Assembly (NCBI GenBank): GCA_964510515.1
Contig: CAZEAU010000004.1
Coordinates: 49,544 to 113,543, forward strand
DNA: 64,000 nucleotides
From: SURF-21 sp964510515
Lineage (GTDB): Bacteria > Actinomycetota > Geothermincolia > Geothermincolales > RBG-13-55-18
Direction: 5' to 3'
The notes beneath the pieces were generated by a model, which saw only the letters and a list, made by a program, of their open reading frames with translations, ran no database searches and had not been told where the DNA came from. The translations under genes were made by a program, and so were the position numbers. Below, piece after piece: positions 17,152-25,964 of this stretch (the stretch's first letter is position 1; every line of letters begins with the position of its first letter).

Positions 17152-17860
17152 CCTGCAGGCCTCCTTTCTCGAGCAGCGCCTCGGCCAGCACCATGTCCGC
17201 CGCATAGGTGACCTTGAGATTGGTGACTTCGCCCTCCACCACCCTGACGCGGTAACGGTACCTCTCCAGCAGGGCCGCGTCGTCCGTAGCCCACACGCCC
17301 TCGCGGAAAGCCCGCTCGTGCGCGTCCAGCAGGGCTCCGGCACGGAAGCCCTGCGGGGTCTGCACCGCCCACATGCGGCGGCGGTCCGGCGTCCTCATCA
17401 CCCAGCCCCCCTCGACTTCCTTCACCGTGTCCACCGCCGGGACGGCCGCGATGATGCCGTCGCAGTCGCAGTCCGCCAGGGCCTTCATCACCCGCCGAAA
17501 AAGGCCCGGCGTGGCCAGGGGCCTGGCGCCGTCGTGGACGACCACCACGCCCTCCGGGGAGGAGAGCGCGCGCAGCGCGTACAGCACCGACTCCTGCCTG
17601 CGCTCTCCCCCCTCCACGATACGCACCGCCCTGCCCGGCGCATAGGGGGCGACGATGTCGGCGGCGGCACGGCCGACGTCGCTCCCGTTCACCACCAGGA
17701 CGATCTCCTCTATTCCGGGAACGGCGGCGACATTGAGCAGGGAGCGCGCCAGCACCGGCACTCCGGCCAGGGCCAGGAATTGCTTTCCTTCCTTGTGCCC
17801 CGCCCTCTCCCCCCGTCCCGCACCCGCTATGATGGCGGTCGCCCTCGGCGCCATGCTCAT
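17123..17860 (-). CDS. ispD: 2-C-methyl-D-erythritol 4-phosphate cytidylyltransferase
   Basis: A 245-residue nucleotidyltransferase making CDP-methylerythritol in the MEP pathway. It has the glycine-rich N-terminus AIIAGAGRGERAGHKEGKQFLALAGVPVLARSL, VVVHDGARPLATPGLF, AAVPAVDTVK and the WAVQTPQGFRAGALLDAH motif. Near the C-terminus is ATDDAALLERY...VEGEVTNLKVTYAADM. The first ATG overlaps the yacL stop (ATGA, 17857-17860), with a second in-frame ATG two codons on. It is co-transcribed with yacL and ispF. Confidence 0.94.
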   Translation of the reverse strand: MSMAPRATAIIAGAGRGERAGHKEGKQFLALAGVPVLARSLLNVAAVPGIEEIVLVVNGSDVGRAAADIVAPYAPGRAVRIVEGGERRQESVLYALRALSSPEGVVVVHDGARPLATPGLFRRVMKALADCDCDGIIAAVPAVDTVKEVEGGWVMRTPDRRRMWAVQTPQGFRAGALLDAHERAFREGVWATDDAALLERYRYRVRVVEGEVTNLKVTYAADMVLAEALLEKGGLQVAEPGRPGV

Positions 17861-18942
17861 CTCTCCTTGAGGGTGGCGAAGACCATCCTCCCCGCCGGTG
17901 TCTGCAGGGTGCTCGTCACCAGCGTCTCGACCTCCCTGCCGATCAGCTTCCTGCCGCCCTCGACCACCACCATGGTGCCGTCGTCGAGATAGCCCACGGC
18001 CTGACCGGCTTCCTTCCCCTCCTTGATGAGGTTGAGGGAGACGGTCTCCCCGGGCAGCACCACCGGTTTGAGCGAGTTGGCGAGCTCGTTGATGTTGAGG
18101 ATGCGCACCCCCTGCAGCTCAGCCACCTTGTTGAGATTGAAATCGTTGGTCATCACCGCGAGGTTGAGGGACTTGGCCAGGGCCACGAGCTTGGAGTCCA
18201 CGGCGGAGATCTCGGGAAAATCCTGTTCCTCGATGCGGACCTCGACCCGGTCCTGCCGCTGCAGGGCGTTGAGCACATCCAGGCCGCGCCGGCCGCGGTT
18301 GCGTTTGAGCGGGTCCTCCGAGTCGGCAACCGCCTGCAGCTCGACGAGGACGAAGCGCGGCACCACCAGCTCGCCCTCCAGGAAACCCGAGAGGCAGATA
18401 TCGCTGATGCGCCCGTCGATTATCACGCTGGTATCGAGTATGCGGGCGGCGGCGGCGGGCGCGCCCTCCCCCCCGACCTCGCGGGCGAGGGTGCGCGAGG
18501 GCCTGAGGAAATTGAGCAGGTCGTCCTTCTTCTGCACCGCGACCACGTACCCGATGACCCCGCAGGTGGCGTAGGCGATGAGGGCCAGCGCCCACCCCCA
18601 ATCGGACACCCAGCCCCAGCCGGAGCGGAAGAGGATCACCGAGGGGAGGAAGGCGACGATGAAGCCGGCGATAACGCCGGCGGCTCCCATGAGGATATCG
18701 GTGCCGGGGACGTCCTGGATGGCGTGCTGGAAACGGTTGAGCAGCCTGGCCGCATATCTGCCCGCGGCTCCCCCCAAGACGAACCCCAGACCCACACCGA
18801 CCAGGATGGAGACGATGAAGCCGAGAAAATAGTAAAGTGGGTCGTAATCCGCCAGGTACGTTTCCTTGAACAGCTCCCCCAGGGCATATCCTCCGGCTCC
18901 TCCGAGGATCATGAAGATGAAGCGGACGAGCAGGACGACCAT
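17857..18942 (-). CDS. yacL: Membrane PIN-TRAM domain protein, YacL family
   Basis: A 361-residue protein. There are four predicted transmembrane helices at about residues 3-25, 36-58, 82-102 and 115-137. A PIN nuclease-like domain follows, beginning ILDTSVIIDGRISDIC (Asp170) with acidic residues in FVLVELQAVADSED, VDSKLVALAK and MTNDFNLNKVA. A TRAM RNA-binding domain closes the protein (VLPGETVSLNLIKEGKEAGQAVGYLDDGTMVVVE). Its role is undefined but its position between disA/carD and ispD is conserved in Firmicutes. It overlaps ispD by 4 bases. Confidence 0.9.
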   Translation of the reverse strand: MVVLLVRFIFMILGGAGGYALGELFKETYLADYDPLYYFLGFIVSILVGVGLGFVLGGAAGRYAARLLNRFQHAIQDVPGTDILMGAAGVIAGFIVAFLPSVILFRSGWGWVSDWGWALALIAYATCGVIGYVVAVQKKDDLLNFLRPSRTLAREVGGEGAPAAAARILDTSVIIDGRISDICLSGFLEGELVVPRFVLVELQAVADSEDPLKRNRGRRGLDVLNALQRQDRVEVRIEEQDFPEISAVDSKLVALAKSLNLAVMTNDFNLNKVAELQGVRILNINELANSLKPVVLPGETVSLNLIKEGKEAGQAVGYLDDGTMVVVEGGRKLIGREVETLVTSTLQTPAGRMVFATLKER

Positions 18943-19047
18943 GGGTTCTCAGTGTTCCTCTCGCTTGAGGCAACCCTCCTTATGTATCGCATTTGCGCCG
19001 CGGCGATAATGGCGATGATGAACGCGGCGCCTGTGCCGATTATAGCC

Positions 19048-19533
19048 TCACGAGGCGGATGAGAAAACCTCCTCGATCATGCGCATGGCCTCTTCCGCTT
19101 CCACCTCCACGGCGTACATGAGCTCGCTGGCCAGTATATCCCGGGCTTGGCTCAACATGCGTTTCTCGCCCGAAGAGAGCCCCTTCTCCATATCTCTGAG
19201 GGTCAGGTTCCTGACCACCTCGGCCACCTCGAAGACGTCGCCGCTGCGCAGCTTGTCGCGGTTCTTCTTGTAGCGGTGGTTCCAGTTGCTGGGCATCGGG
19301 CTCTGTTCCTCCCCGAGCACGCCGAGCACCCTTTTCACATCGTCCCTGCAAATTATCCTGCGCAGCCCTACCTGCAGGGAACTGTCGGCGGGAACCGTGA
19401 CCTTGAGATTTCCCTGGCACATGCTCAGGATGAAGTACTTCTTGGTCTCCCCTTCGATGTCCTTCTCGGAAATGTCCTCGATGACCCCGGCTCCATGGTG
19501 AGGATAAACCACGACGTCTCCGACACAAAACAT
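19048..19533 (-). CDS. carD: CarD/CdnL-family RNA polymerase-binding regulator
   Basis: A 161-residue protein. The N-terminal TRCF-RID-like Tudor domain MFCVGDVVVYPHHGAGVIEDI binds the RNAP beta subunit in this family. The C-terminal helical DNA-interacting domain contains SNWNHRYKKNRDKLRSGDVFEVAEVVRNLTLRDMEKGLSSGEKRMLSQARDIL, the highly conserved CarD signature. The ATG 19533 start gives the usual N-terminus with a GAGG eight bases upstream; ATG 19539 is an alternative. CarD stabilises open promoter complexes, often at rRNA genes. Position between disA and ispD matches actinobacterial gene order. Confidence 0.93.
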   Translation of the reverse strand: MFCVGDVVVYPHHGAGVIEDISEKDIEGETKKYFILSMCQGNLKVTVPADSSLQVGLRRIICRDDVKRVLGVLGEEQSPMPSNWNHRYKKNRDKLRSGDVFEVAEVVRNLTLRDMEKGLSSGEKRMLSQARDILASELMYAVEVEAEEAMRMIEEVFSSAS

Positions 19534-19723
19534 CCTCATCACCTCTCTGTCCAACGCGGTCGCTGCGGTCCTTTCCCGCAGACATGGTTCTCTGCCACAG
19601 CTCAAGGTGGTTATGCGTGAGGTCCCGTCTCACAAGGCCACTGCCGTCACAAGAATTCTGAGCCACATACAGGCCATGCCGCCCTCTCCCGAAGGACACG
19701 GAGCATTTGCCGCATCCATGCGC

Positions 19724-20119
19724 TCAGGTCAGGCTGTACACGCCGAGGGTGTTGATGCGGTCGTTCTCCCGCTCCAGGACTTTTTTCAGGTCCAGGTCGA
19801 GCAGGCAGCAGGTCGCTGCGAGGTAGAAGATGGCGTTCCCCAGTTCCGTCTCTATGACGTCCGCGCAGTTGGGACAGAGCTCCCCCTCGATATGGCTCTT
19901 GACGTAGTCGGCTACCCGGGAGAAGCTGACGTCGTCCGGAAGCTCCTGCTTGCTGGCCTCGACGCTCAGACACCCGCAGCTGGTCACCGTCTTGGCCAGG
20001 GCGCGATTGACCCTGGTGGCGGCGTCCTGCAGCTTGGTCATGACGTCGAGTATGCTGCGGTTGCGCACGAGGAACTCGGAAACCGTCTTCTGAAATTCCA
20101 CGCAATCCGCTTCCCGCAT
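19724..20119 (-). CDS. Conserved 131-aa protein between carD and disA, Cys motif plus MazG-like tail
   Basis: A 131-residue protein. The N-terminal part is helical (VSEFLVRNRSILDVMTKLQDAATRVNRALAKTV) and leads into TSCGCLSVEASKQELP. ELCPNCADVIETELGNAIFYLAATCCLLDLDLKKVLERENDRINTLG follows. The C-x-C and C-x-x-C pairs could bind a metal. The last segment resembles the EELGD...YLA...L helix of MazG-like pyrophosphohydrolases, but the catalytic E-x-x-E/D set is not complete. Homologous small proteins occur beside disA/carD in Clostridia and, from memory, are labelled as domains of unknown function. Real gene; function unknown. Confidence 0.7.
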   Translation of the reverse strand: MREADCVEFQKTVSEFLVRNRSILDVMTKLQDAATRVNRALAKTVTSCGCLSVEASKQELPDDVSFSRVADYVKSHIEGELCPNCADVIETELGNAIFYLAATCCLLDLDLKKVLERENDRINTLGVYSLT

Positions 20120-20260
20120 ATTTTATCCTCCGTTTTTATGGCTATCTCAATTATAGGTTCGGCTTTCAGGAGGTGTCAAACACGCTCACTCCGCTCCGCC
20201 GTCCGCGGCGGCGCGTTTCCGCCTCTATCCCGCTTCCCGGGGGCGGGGCTCTGCCGTGGT

Positions 20261-21337
20261 CTACATATGCCTCTCCACCTGAGACGACTCCGCCAGGTGG
20301 CGCAGGCCTTCCTTGATAGCCTTGGCGCGTACCTTGCCCACCCCCTCGACCTCATCGAGCATCTTCTCCGAGGCCTGCATGATGTTCTGAACCGTCTTGA
20401 AGTTCTTGACCAGCTTCTCCACCACCGACGTGGGCAGGCGCGGAATGCGTTCCAGGATGCGGTAACCGCGCGGGGAAAGGGGCTGGTCCAATTCGTCGTG
20501 TACCGCCGAAAAACCCAGGGCCTGGGCCACGTTGGTCGGCTGCAGGAGCTCCTCGTCGCTGAGGATGGCCAGGCTGCGCTCCACCGCCTCCACCGACTTG
20601 CCCCCCTCCTCCACGCGGTAGTCGCGGATGACGTTCCTGCGCTCGCGTTCCAGGCCGGTCATCAGCTCCTCCGCCTGAAGCTCGATGAGGCGGCCCTCCG
20701 TGCCCAGCTCCGCCAGGTAGATCCTGATCTCCTCGGCTATGCGCCGCATCATCTCCCCACGCTGCAGCACACTCACCACGTCCTGCAGGCACACCAGGTC
20801 CTCGAACTCGAGCGCGCTCAGCGTGGCCGCGACCTGATCGAGCCGCGTGCGGTACCTGTCCAGGGTCTGCAGCGCCTGGCTCGACTTGCTGATGAGCAGC
20901 CTCAAGGAGAGCATGGCGTGTTGCCAGTCGTCCTTGTACATGGTCACCCTGTTCATGCGCTCCGACACCGCGATGACCAGCTTGCCCGTCTGCCGCGCCA
21001 CCCTCTCCGCGGTGCGATGCCTGGTGCCGCTCTCGGAGGTGGGGACGGAGGGGTCGGGCACGAGGTGCACGTTGGCGAACCTTATCCTGGCCAAGCCCTC
21101 GTCCAGCACCACCGCTCCGTCCATCTTGGATACCTGGATGAGGTTGGCGGCTGAAAACTTCCAGTTCATCTCCACCCCGCCGTTGACGACCTCCAGCACG
21201 TCCGCGCTGTCGCCGATGACGATGAGCGCTCCCAGGTCGGAGGACATGAGGCGAGCGAGCGCGTCCCGCAACTCGGTGCCTGGCGCGACGAGCCGGATCG
21301 ACTCCAGGTGTTCCCGATCGCGACGGTGGTCCTCCAT
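20261..21337 (-). CDS. disA: DNA integrity scanning diadenylate cyclase
   Basis: A 358-residue DisA of normal length. It makes cyclic di-AMP from two ATP and scans DNA for branched structures. The DAC domain carries DGAVVLD (DGA at 73-75) and SGTRHRTAERVARQT (RHR at 106-108), both needed for catalysis. A helical spine follows. The C-terminal HhH domain is recognisable in RGYRILERIPRLPTSVVEKLVKNF and MLDEVEGVGKVRAKAIKEGLRHLAE. It starts at ATG 21337, 140 bases after radA and in the radA-disA order conserved in Firmicutes and Actinomycetota. No c-di-AMP phosphodiesterase is present in the window. Confidence 0.96.
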   Translation of the reverse strand: MEDHRRDREHLESIRLVAPGTELRDALARLMSSDLGALIVIGDSADVLEVVNGGVEMNWKFSAANLIQVSKMDGAVVLDEGLARIRFANVHLVPDPSVPTSESGTRHRTAERVARQTGKLVIAVSERMNRVTMYKDDWQHAMLSLRLLISKSSQALQTLDRYRTRLDQVAATLSALEFEDLVCLQDVVSVLQRGEMMRRIAEEIRIYLAELGTEGRLIELQAEELMTGLERERRNVIRDYRVEEGGKSVEAVERSLAILSDEELLQPTNVAQALGFSAVHDELDQPLSPRGYRILERIPRLPTSVVEKLVKNFKTVQNIMQASEKMLDEVEGVGKVRAKAIKEGLRHLAESSQVERHM

Positions 21338-21477
21338 AAGCGGCTCTCTCTCTCCGCGTGGGCTTACGCTTCAATTGTTGCCCCGGCTTCCTAATCATAA
21401 ACAATGAGCGCATGCCCTTACCAGGTCGAAAAGGCGAGCGGTGCCGGCCGCCCGGGAAGGCGCGTCTGCGCAGGGCC

Positions 21478-22851
21478 TCAGGCGATACCCAGGCGCTCCA
21501 GTGCGTGGGCGACGTCGCGGACCTTGAGCAGCTCCAGCCCTTCAAGCGCGCCCCGCAGCCTGGATTTCCCCGACAGCACCAGGGAGCGGCATCCCAGCCT
21601 CGCCGCCTCCTGTGCCCTTTCCTCCGCCCTGGACACCGGCCTCACCTCCCCGGTGAGGCTGACCTCCCCCAGGAAAACCGTCCCCGGGGGGACGGTCCTC
21701 TCCAGGCGCGAGGAGGCGATGGCCGCGCATACCCCGAGGTCCAGGGCGGGCTCGTTCACCCTGAGGCCTCCGCATATGCCCACGTAAACGTCGCGGTCGT
21801 TGAGGCGGACCCCTGCCTTGCGCTCCAGCACGGCCACGTCGATGGCCAGCCTCCTTTGGTCCATTCCCGTGCACACCCGCTTGGGGGCGGGGAGATGGGA
21901 GGGCACGACCAGCGCCTGCACCTCCACCAGCAGGGGGCGGCGGCCCTCCATGACCACCACCGTCGCCGTGCCGGAGACCGCCTCCTCGCGCTCGTCCGCG
22001 AAGAGGCGCGAGGGGTCCTCGACCTCGCTCAGGCCCCGGCCGGTCATCTCGAAAATCCCCAGCTCGCTCACGGAGCCGAAGCGGTTCTTCGCCGCCCGCA
22101 GCAGGCGCAGGGAATCGAAGCGGTCGCCCTCGAAATGAAGCACGCAGTCCACCATGTGCTCCACCGCCCTCGGCCCGGCCAGCATGCCCTCCTTGGTCAC
22201 GTGGCCGACCAGGAAAACCGCGGCGCCCATCTCCTTGGCCAGGGCCTGCATGCGCGACACGCACTCGCGCAGCTGATTGACGCCGCCGGGGGAGGTGTCC
22301 AGCTCGGGGGCGCGCATGGTCTGCATGGAGTCGATGACCAAGATCTGCGGAGCCAGCTCTCTCGCGGCCTCGAGCACCGCCGCGAGGTCGGTCTCGCAGA
22401 GCAGGAAAAGGCCTGCGTCGAGGGCTCCGATGCGGCGCGCGCGCGACGCTATCTGGGCGGCGGACTCCTCGCCGCTCACCAGCATGACCTTCGCCCCCCG
22501 CCCCGTGAGCGCGGCGGCGGCCTGCAGGAGGAGCGTGGACTTGCCGATACCGGGCTCGCCCCCCAGCAGCACCAGGGAACCGGGCACCGCACCGCCCCCC
22601 AGCACGCGGTCCAGCTCGCCGATGCCCGAGAGTATGCGCGGCCCCTCCTCGGGGGCGCTGCTCAGGGGCAGGGGGGCGGCCTTCGCGCGCGAGCCGGAGC
22701 GGCGCGGCGCCTCCGCGGCCTCCTCGCGCATGGTATCGAAATTGCCGCAAGCCGGGCAGCGCCCCAGCCACTGCACCGATGCCGCGCCGCATTCCACGCA
22801 GGCATAACGTGACCGCTCCGCCTTCACCGCACTCGCCTCCGTTCTCCGCAT
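21478..22851 (-). CDS. radA: DNA repair protein RadA
   Basis: A 457-residue RecA-superfamily protein that processes recombination intermediates. It has an N-terminal C4 zinc finger (Cys18, 21, 32, 35 in YACVECG...RCPACGNFDT). Walker A is GGEPGIGKST (97-106), and LVIDSMQT is the Walker B region. The diagnostic KNRFG is at 255-259. A Lon-like C-terminal domain ends in GVCAAIASSRLERTVPPGTVFLGEVSLTGEVRPV. GGAGAGGAG stands immediately before ATG 22851. It is separated from clpC by an unusual 607-base gap. Confidence 0.96.
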   Translation of the reverse strand: MRRTEASAVKAERSRYACVECGAASVQWLGRCPACGNFDTMREEAAEAPRRSGSRAKAAPLPLSSAPEEGPRILSGIGELDRVLGGGAVPGSLVLLGGEPGIGKSTLLLQAAAALTGRGAKVMLVSGEESAAQIASRARRIGALDAGLFLLCETDLAAVLEAARELAPQILVIDSMQTMRAPELDTSPGGVNQLRECVSRMQALAKEMGAAVFLVGHVTKEGMLAGPRAVEHMVDCVLHFEGDRFDSLRLLRAAKNRFGSVSELGIFEMTGRGLSEVEDPSRLFADEREEAVSGTATVVVMEGRRPLLVEVQALVVPSHLPAPKRVCTGMDQRRLAIDVAVLERKAGVRLNDRDVYVGICGGLRVNEPALDLGVCAAIASSRLERTVPPGTVFLGEVSLTGEVRPVSRAEERAQEAARLGCRSLVLSGKSRLRGALEGLELLKVRDVAHALERLGIA

Positions 22852-23046
22852 CTCCTCTCCAAAGGCCTCCCGGAGAGCGCCGCGCCCGCCCGGAGAGGCT
22901 CACGGGCCGCGTTTGGGGCCCTTATCGCGCGCGGAGCAAACCGCCCTGCGACGCCTTTTCCCGGTGGCTTCTCCGTCTCTCCGCCCCGGGCCTCGAGGAG
23001 GGGTCTCTTTCGCCTGCGCCTGCCGCTCTCGCAGGCCTCCCTTCGT

Positions 23047-23347
23047 CCCCTGCGGCCATGCGCGGGCAGTCTCCGCATGCGGGGCAAAACTCTGACCGCT
23101 GCCGCCACGATCATACTCCCGCCCCCTGACACTTAAGCCTCCACCCCTCCCCGGCCCTTCCAGGGGGCGGCCGCCTGACCGCCCGGCTCCGCGCCCGCCG
23201 CGTTTACCTTCGCATTACATCTTACCGGGACGGGGGGTGGGGAGGTGACCATCCTGCCGGAAAAGCCGAAAAGGGGGGCCGGGTGCGCCGCCCGGAAACG
23301 AGCGTGAGCGGGGAGGGCTCCCCGCTGCCCGCGCATGGCCGCAGGGG
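23047..23347. repeat. 23-bp perfect inverted repeat pair
   Basis: Positions 23047-23069 (starting CCCCTGCGGCCATG) and 23325-23347 (starting CTGCCCGCGCATGG) are exact reverse complements. Similarity continues imperfectly for several bases outside the outer ends. The arms are 255 bases apart. Confidence 0.85.
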
Positions 23348-23399
23348 CCGAGGGAAGAAAGCATGGGGCCACGTCTTGCGAACTCAAGGTAAAACCCCA

Positions 23400-23452
23400 G
23401 GTGCGAACTGGGAGAATACCGGAGCAGGCAAAGAACAAGACCTGACCCCATC
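23400..23452 (-). repeat. 53-bp dispersed repeat, copy 1 (REP-like)
   Basis: Matches 63948-64000 at 50 of 53 positions when read on the minus strand (starting GATGGGGTCAGGTCTTG, ending CCCAGTTCGCACC). From memory, GGGGTCAGGTCTTG-type sequences are dispersed in genomes that carry REP-associated Y1 transposases; none is encoded here. Confidence 0.85.
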
Positions 23453-23464
23453 CGGGGGTCAGGT
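23440..23464 (-). terminator. Hairpin overlapping the clpC stop codon
   Basis: A perfect 10-bp stem ACCTGACCCC/GGGGTCAGGT with a 5-base loop. The outer arm contains the clpC TGA stop, and the other arm is part of the dispersed repeat. Minus-strand sequence after it is T-rich (TCTTGTTCTTTG), so it could act as a terminator. Confidence 0.5.
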
Positions 23465-25930
23465 GGTCTGCAGCAGGTCGGCTCCGCTCTCCGGGGCCTC
23501 CACCTTCTCGAAGGTGAGGCATCCCTCGCGGTCGGCGGCGATGAGTATGGTCGAGCCCGGCAGGTATTCCTTGAGCAGCACCTTCTCCGAGAGGGGGTCC
23601 TCGATGAGCTTCTGGATGGCGCGGCGCAGGGGCCTGGCGCCGTACGCCGGGTCGTAGCCCTCCCTGGCCAGCGCCTCCCTGGCGTCGTCGGAGAGGATGA
23701 TCTCGATCTCCTGCTCGGCCAGCTGATCCTTTACCCGCTGCATGAGCAGGTCCACGATCTGCTTGATCTCACCGTGGCTGAGCTCGTGGAAGACGATGAC
23801 GTCGTCGATGCGGTTGAGCAGCTCGGGGCGGAAAGCCTTCTTGAGCTCGGAGAGCACCCGCTCCTTCATCTTGTCGTAGTCCATGCCCCCCTCCCTGCTG
23901 GCGGTGAAGCCGAGGGAGGTCCCCTTGCTGATGTCCCGCGCTCCCAGGTTGGAGGTCATGATGATGATGGTGTTGCGGAAATCGACCTTGTGTCCCTGGG
24001 AATCGGTGAGGCGCCCATCCTCCAGTATCTGCAGGAGCATGTTGAAGGCGTCGGGGTGGGCCTTCTCGATCTCGTCCAGGAGCACCACGCTGAAGGGCTT
24101 GCGCCGCACCGCCTCGGTGAGCTGGCCTCCCTCCTCATACCCCACGTAGCCGGGCGGGGAGCCCACCAGGCGAGAAACGGCGTGCTTCTCCATGTACTCG
24201 GACATGTCGATCTGGATGAGGGCCGAGTCGTCGCCGAAGAGGAATCCCGCCAAGGTGCGCGCCAGCTCCGTCTTGCCCACGCCGGACGGCCCCAGAAAGA
24301 TGAACGAGCCGCCGGGGCGCTTGGGGTCCTTGAGCCCGGCCCGGGTGCGCCGGATGGAGCGGGAGACGGCCACCACCGCCTCGTCCTGGCCCACCACGCG
24401 CTCGTGCAGGGCCTCCTCCATGCGCAGGAGCCTGCTGCTCTCCTCTTCGGTGAGCTGGCTCACCGGGATGCCGGTCCAGGAGGAGAGGATGTCGGCGATA
24501 TCCTCGTCGCTCACCTGCAGCTGATGCGAGCCAAAGGGCAGCTTCCAGTCCGCCTCCAGCTGCTCCATCTCCCCCAGTATCTCCTTCTCGCGGTCGCGCA
24601 GGCCGGCGGCCTTCTCGAACTCCTGGGCGGCTATGGCCGCCTGCTTCTCCTGGCGCACCTGCTGCAGCCTCTCCTCCATCTCCCGGAAGTCGGGCGGCGC
24701 GGTCATGGCGTGGATGCGCAGGCGCGAGGCCGCCTCGTCGATGAGGTCGATGGCCTTATCGGGCAGGAAACGGTCGGAGATGTAGCGGCTGGCCAGCCGG
24801 GCGGCGGAGACCAGCGCCTCGTCGGTGATGGCTACGCGGTGATGGGCCTCGTAGCGATCGCGCAGGCCCTTCAATATCTCGATGGTGTGCTCCACCGTGG
24901 GCTCCTCCACCAGCACCGGCTGGAAGCGCCTCTCCAGGGCGGCGTCCTTCTCCAGGTGCTTGCGGTACTCGTCCAGGGTGGTGGCCCCGATGGTCTGCAA
25001 CTCGCCGCGGGCGAGGGCCGGCTTGAGGATGGAGGCGGCGTCGATGGCTCCCTCCGCGGCTCCGGCGCCGACGAGGTTATGCAGCTCGTCGATGAAGAGT
25101 ATGATGTCCCCCCGGCTGCGTATCTCCTTGACCACCTTCTTCAGGCGCTCCTCGAAATCGCCGCGGTAGCGCGAGCCCGCCACCAGCGCCCCCAGGTCGA
25201 GGGTGTAGAGCTGCTTGCCGCCGAGCATGTGCGGGACCTCGTTGTCCACTATCTTCTGGGCGAAGCCCTCGACCACCGCCGTCTTGCCCACTCCCGGCTC
25301 TCCGATGAGCACGGGGTTGTTCTTGGTGCGGCGGGCCAGGACCTGCATGACCCTCTCTATCTCCTTGTCCCTGCCGATCACCGGGTCGAGCTTGTTCTGG
25401 CCCGCCAGCTGGGTGAGGTTGCGCCCGAACTGGTCCAGGAGCAGGTTGCCCTGGGCGGGGGCCTCGCCCGCCTGGGCTATCTCCTTGCTGCCCGCGGCGC
25501 CGGTGAGCAGCTGCACCACCTGGTTGCGCACGCGGTCCAGGTCGGCGCCCAGCTTGGTGAGCACCTGCGCGGCGACCCCCTCGCCCTCGCGGATGAGCCC
25601 GAGCAGGATATGCTCGGTGCCGATGTAGTTGTGGCCCAGCTGCAGGGCCTCGCGCAGGGAGAGCTCGAGCACCTTCTTGGCGCGGGGGGTGAAGGGGATA
25701 TGGCCGGTGGGAGACGAGCTTCCCCGCCCGATTATCTCCTCCACCTGATTGCGCACGGCCTCCAGGCTGATGTTCATTGACTCCAGGCTCTTGGCGGCGA
25801 CGCCCTCCCCCTCCTGTATCAACCCCAGCAGGATGTGCTCCGTCCCGATATAGTTATGATTGAGCATGCGGGCCTCTTCCTGGGCGAGCACAACCACCCT
25901 GCGGGCCCGGTCGGAAAACCTTTGAAACAA
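23459..25930 (-). CDS. clpC: ClpC-type AAA+ chaperone ATPase
   Basis: An 823-residue Hsp100 unfoldase that feeds ClpP. It has two Clp-N repeats (about 1-70 and 80-145). The first AAA domain has Walker A GEPGVGKT (210-217). A UVR-type middle segment is EEKQAAIAAQEFEKAAGLRDREKEI-like. The second AAA domain contains GPSGVGKT, and the ClpP loop region and D2-small domain close the protein. The TTG at 25930 is the start, with GGAGG eight bases upstream. A TTGAAA-17-GATAAT promoter lies just before. mcsA, mcsB and ctsR, which precede clpC in Firmicutes, are absent. The last codons run into the dispersed repeat. Confidence 0.96.
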   Translation of the reverse strand: MFQRFSDRARRVVVLAQEEARMLNHNYIGTEHILLGLIQEGEGVAAKSLESMNISLEAVRNQVEEIIGRGSSSPTGHIPFTPRAKKVLELSLREALQLGHNYIGTEHILLGLIREGEGVAAQVLTKLGADLDRVRNQVVQLLTGAAGSKEIAQAGEAPAQGNLLLDQFGRNLTQLAGQNKLDPVIGRDKEIERVMQVLARRTKNNPVLIGEPGVGKTAVVEGFAQKIVDNEVPHMLGGKQLYTLDLGALVAGSRYRGDFEERLKKVVKEIRSRGDIILFIDELHNLVGAGAAEGAIDAASILKPALARGELQTIGATTLDEYRKHLEKDAALERRFQPVLVEEPTVEHTIEILKGLRDRYEAHHRVAITDEALVSAARLASRYISDRFLPDKAIDLIDEAASRLRIHAMTAPPDFREMEERLQQVRQEKQAAIAAQEFEKAAGLRDREKEILGEMEQLEADWKLPFGSHQLQVSDEDIADILSSWTGIPVSQLTEEESSRLLRMEEALHERVVGQDEAVVAVSRSIRRTRAGLKDPKRPGGSFIFLGPSGVGKTELARTLAGFLFGDDSALIQIDMSEYMEKHAVSRLVGSPPGYVGYEEGGQLTEAVRRKPFSVVLLDEIEKAHPDAFNMLLQILEDGRLTDSQGHKVDFRNTIIIMTSNLGARDISKGTSLGFTASREGGMDYDKMKERVLSELKKAFRPELLNRIDDVIVFHELSHGEIKQIVDLLMQRVKDQLAEQEIEIILSDDAREALAREGYDPAYGARPLRRAIQKLIEDPLSEKVLLKEYLPGSTILIAADREGCLTFEKVEAPESGADLLQTT

Positions 25931-25964
25931 TGTCTATACCTCCAAGAACGTACTCCGGATTCCC

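Larger units (their letters stand above)
22852..23458. other. Long non-coding gap radA/clpC carrying repeats
   Basis: 607 bases with no credible gene, in a block where other gaps are rarely over 150 bases. It holds a 23-bp perfect inverted repeat (23047-23069 and 23325-23347) and a 53-bp dispersed repeat at its clpC end. The sequence is GC-rich and has many short palindromes. It may be the remains of a mobile element or REP-type insertion. Confidence 0.6.

Noticed and set aside
22824..23132. Open frame of about 100 codons in the radA/clpC gap (minus strand)
   Set aside because: Arg/Gly-rich with no conserved motif and overlapping the radA start; it looks like a GC-driven frame.
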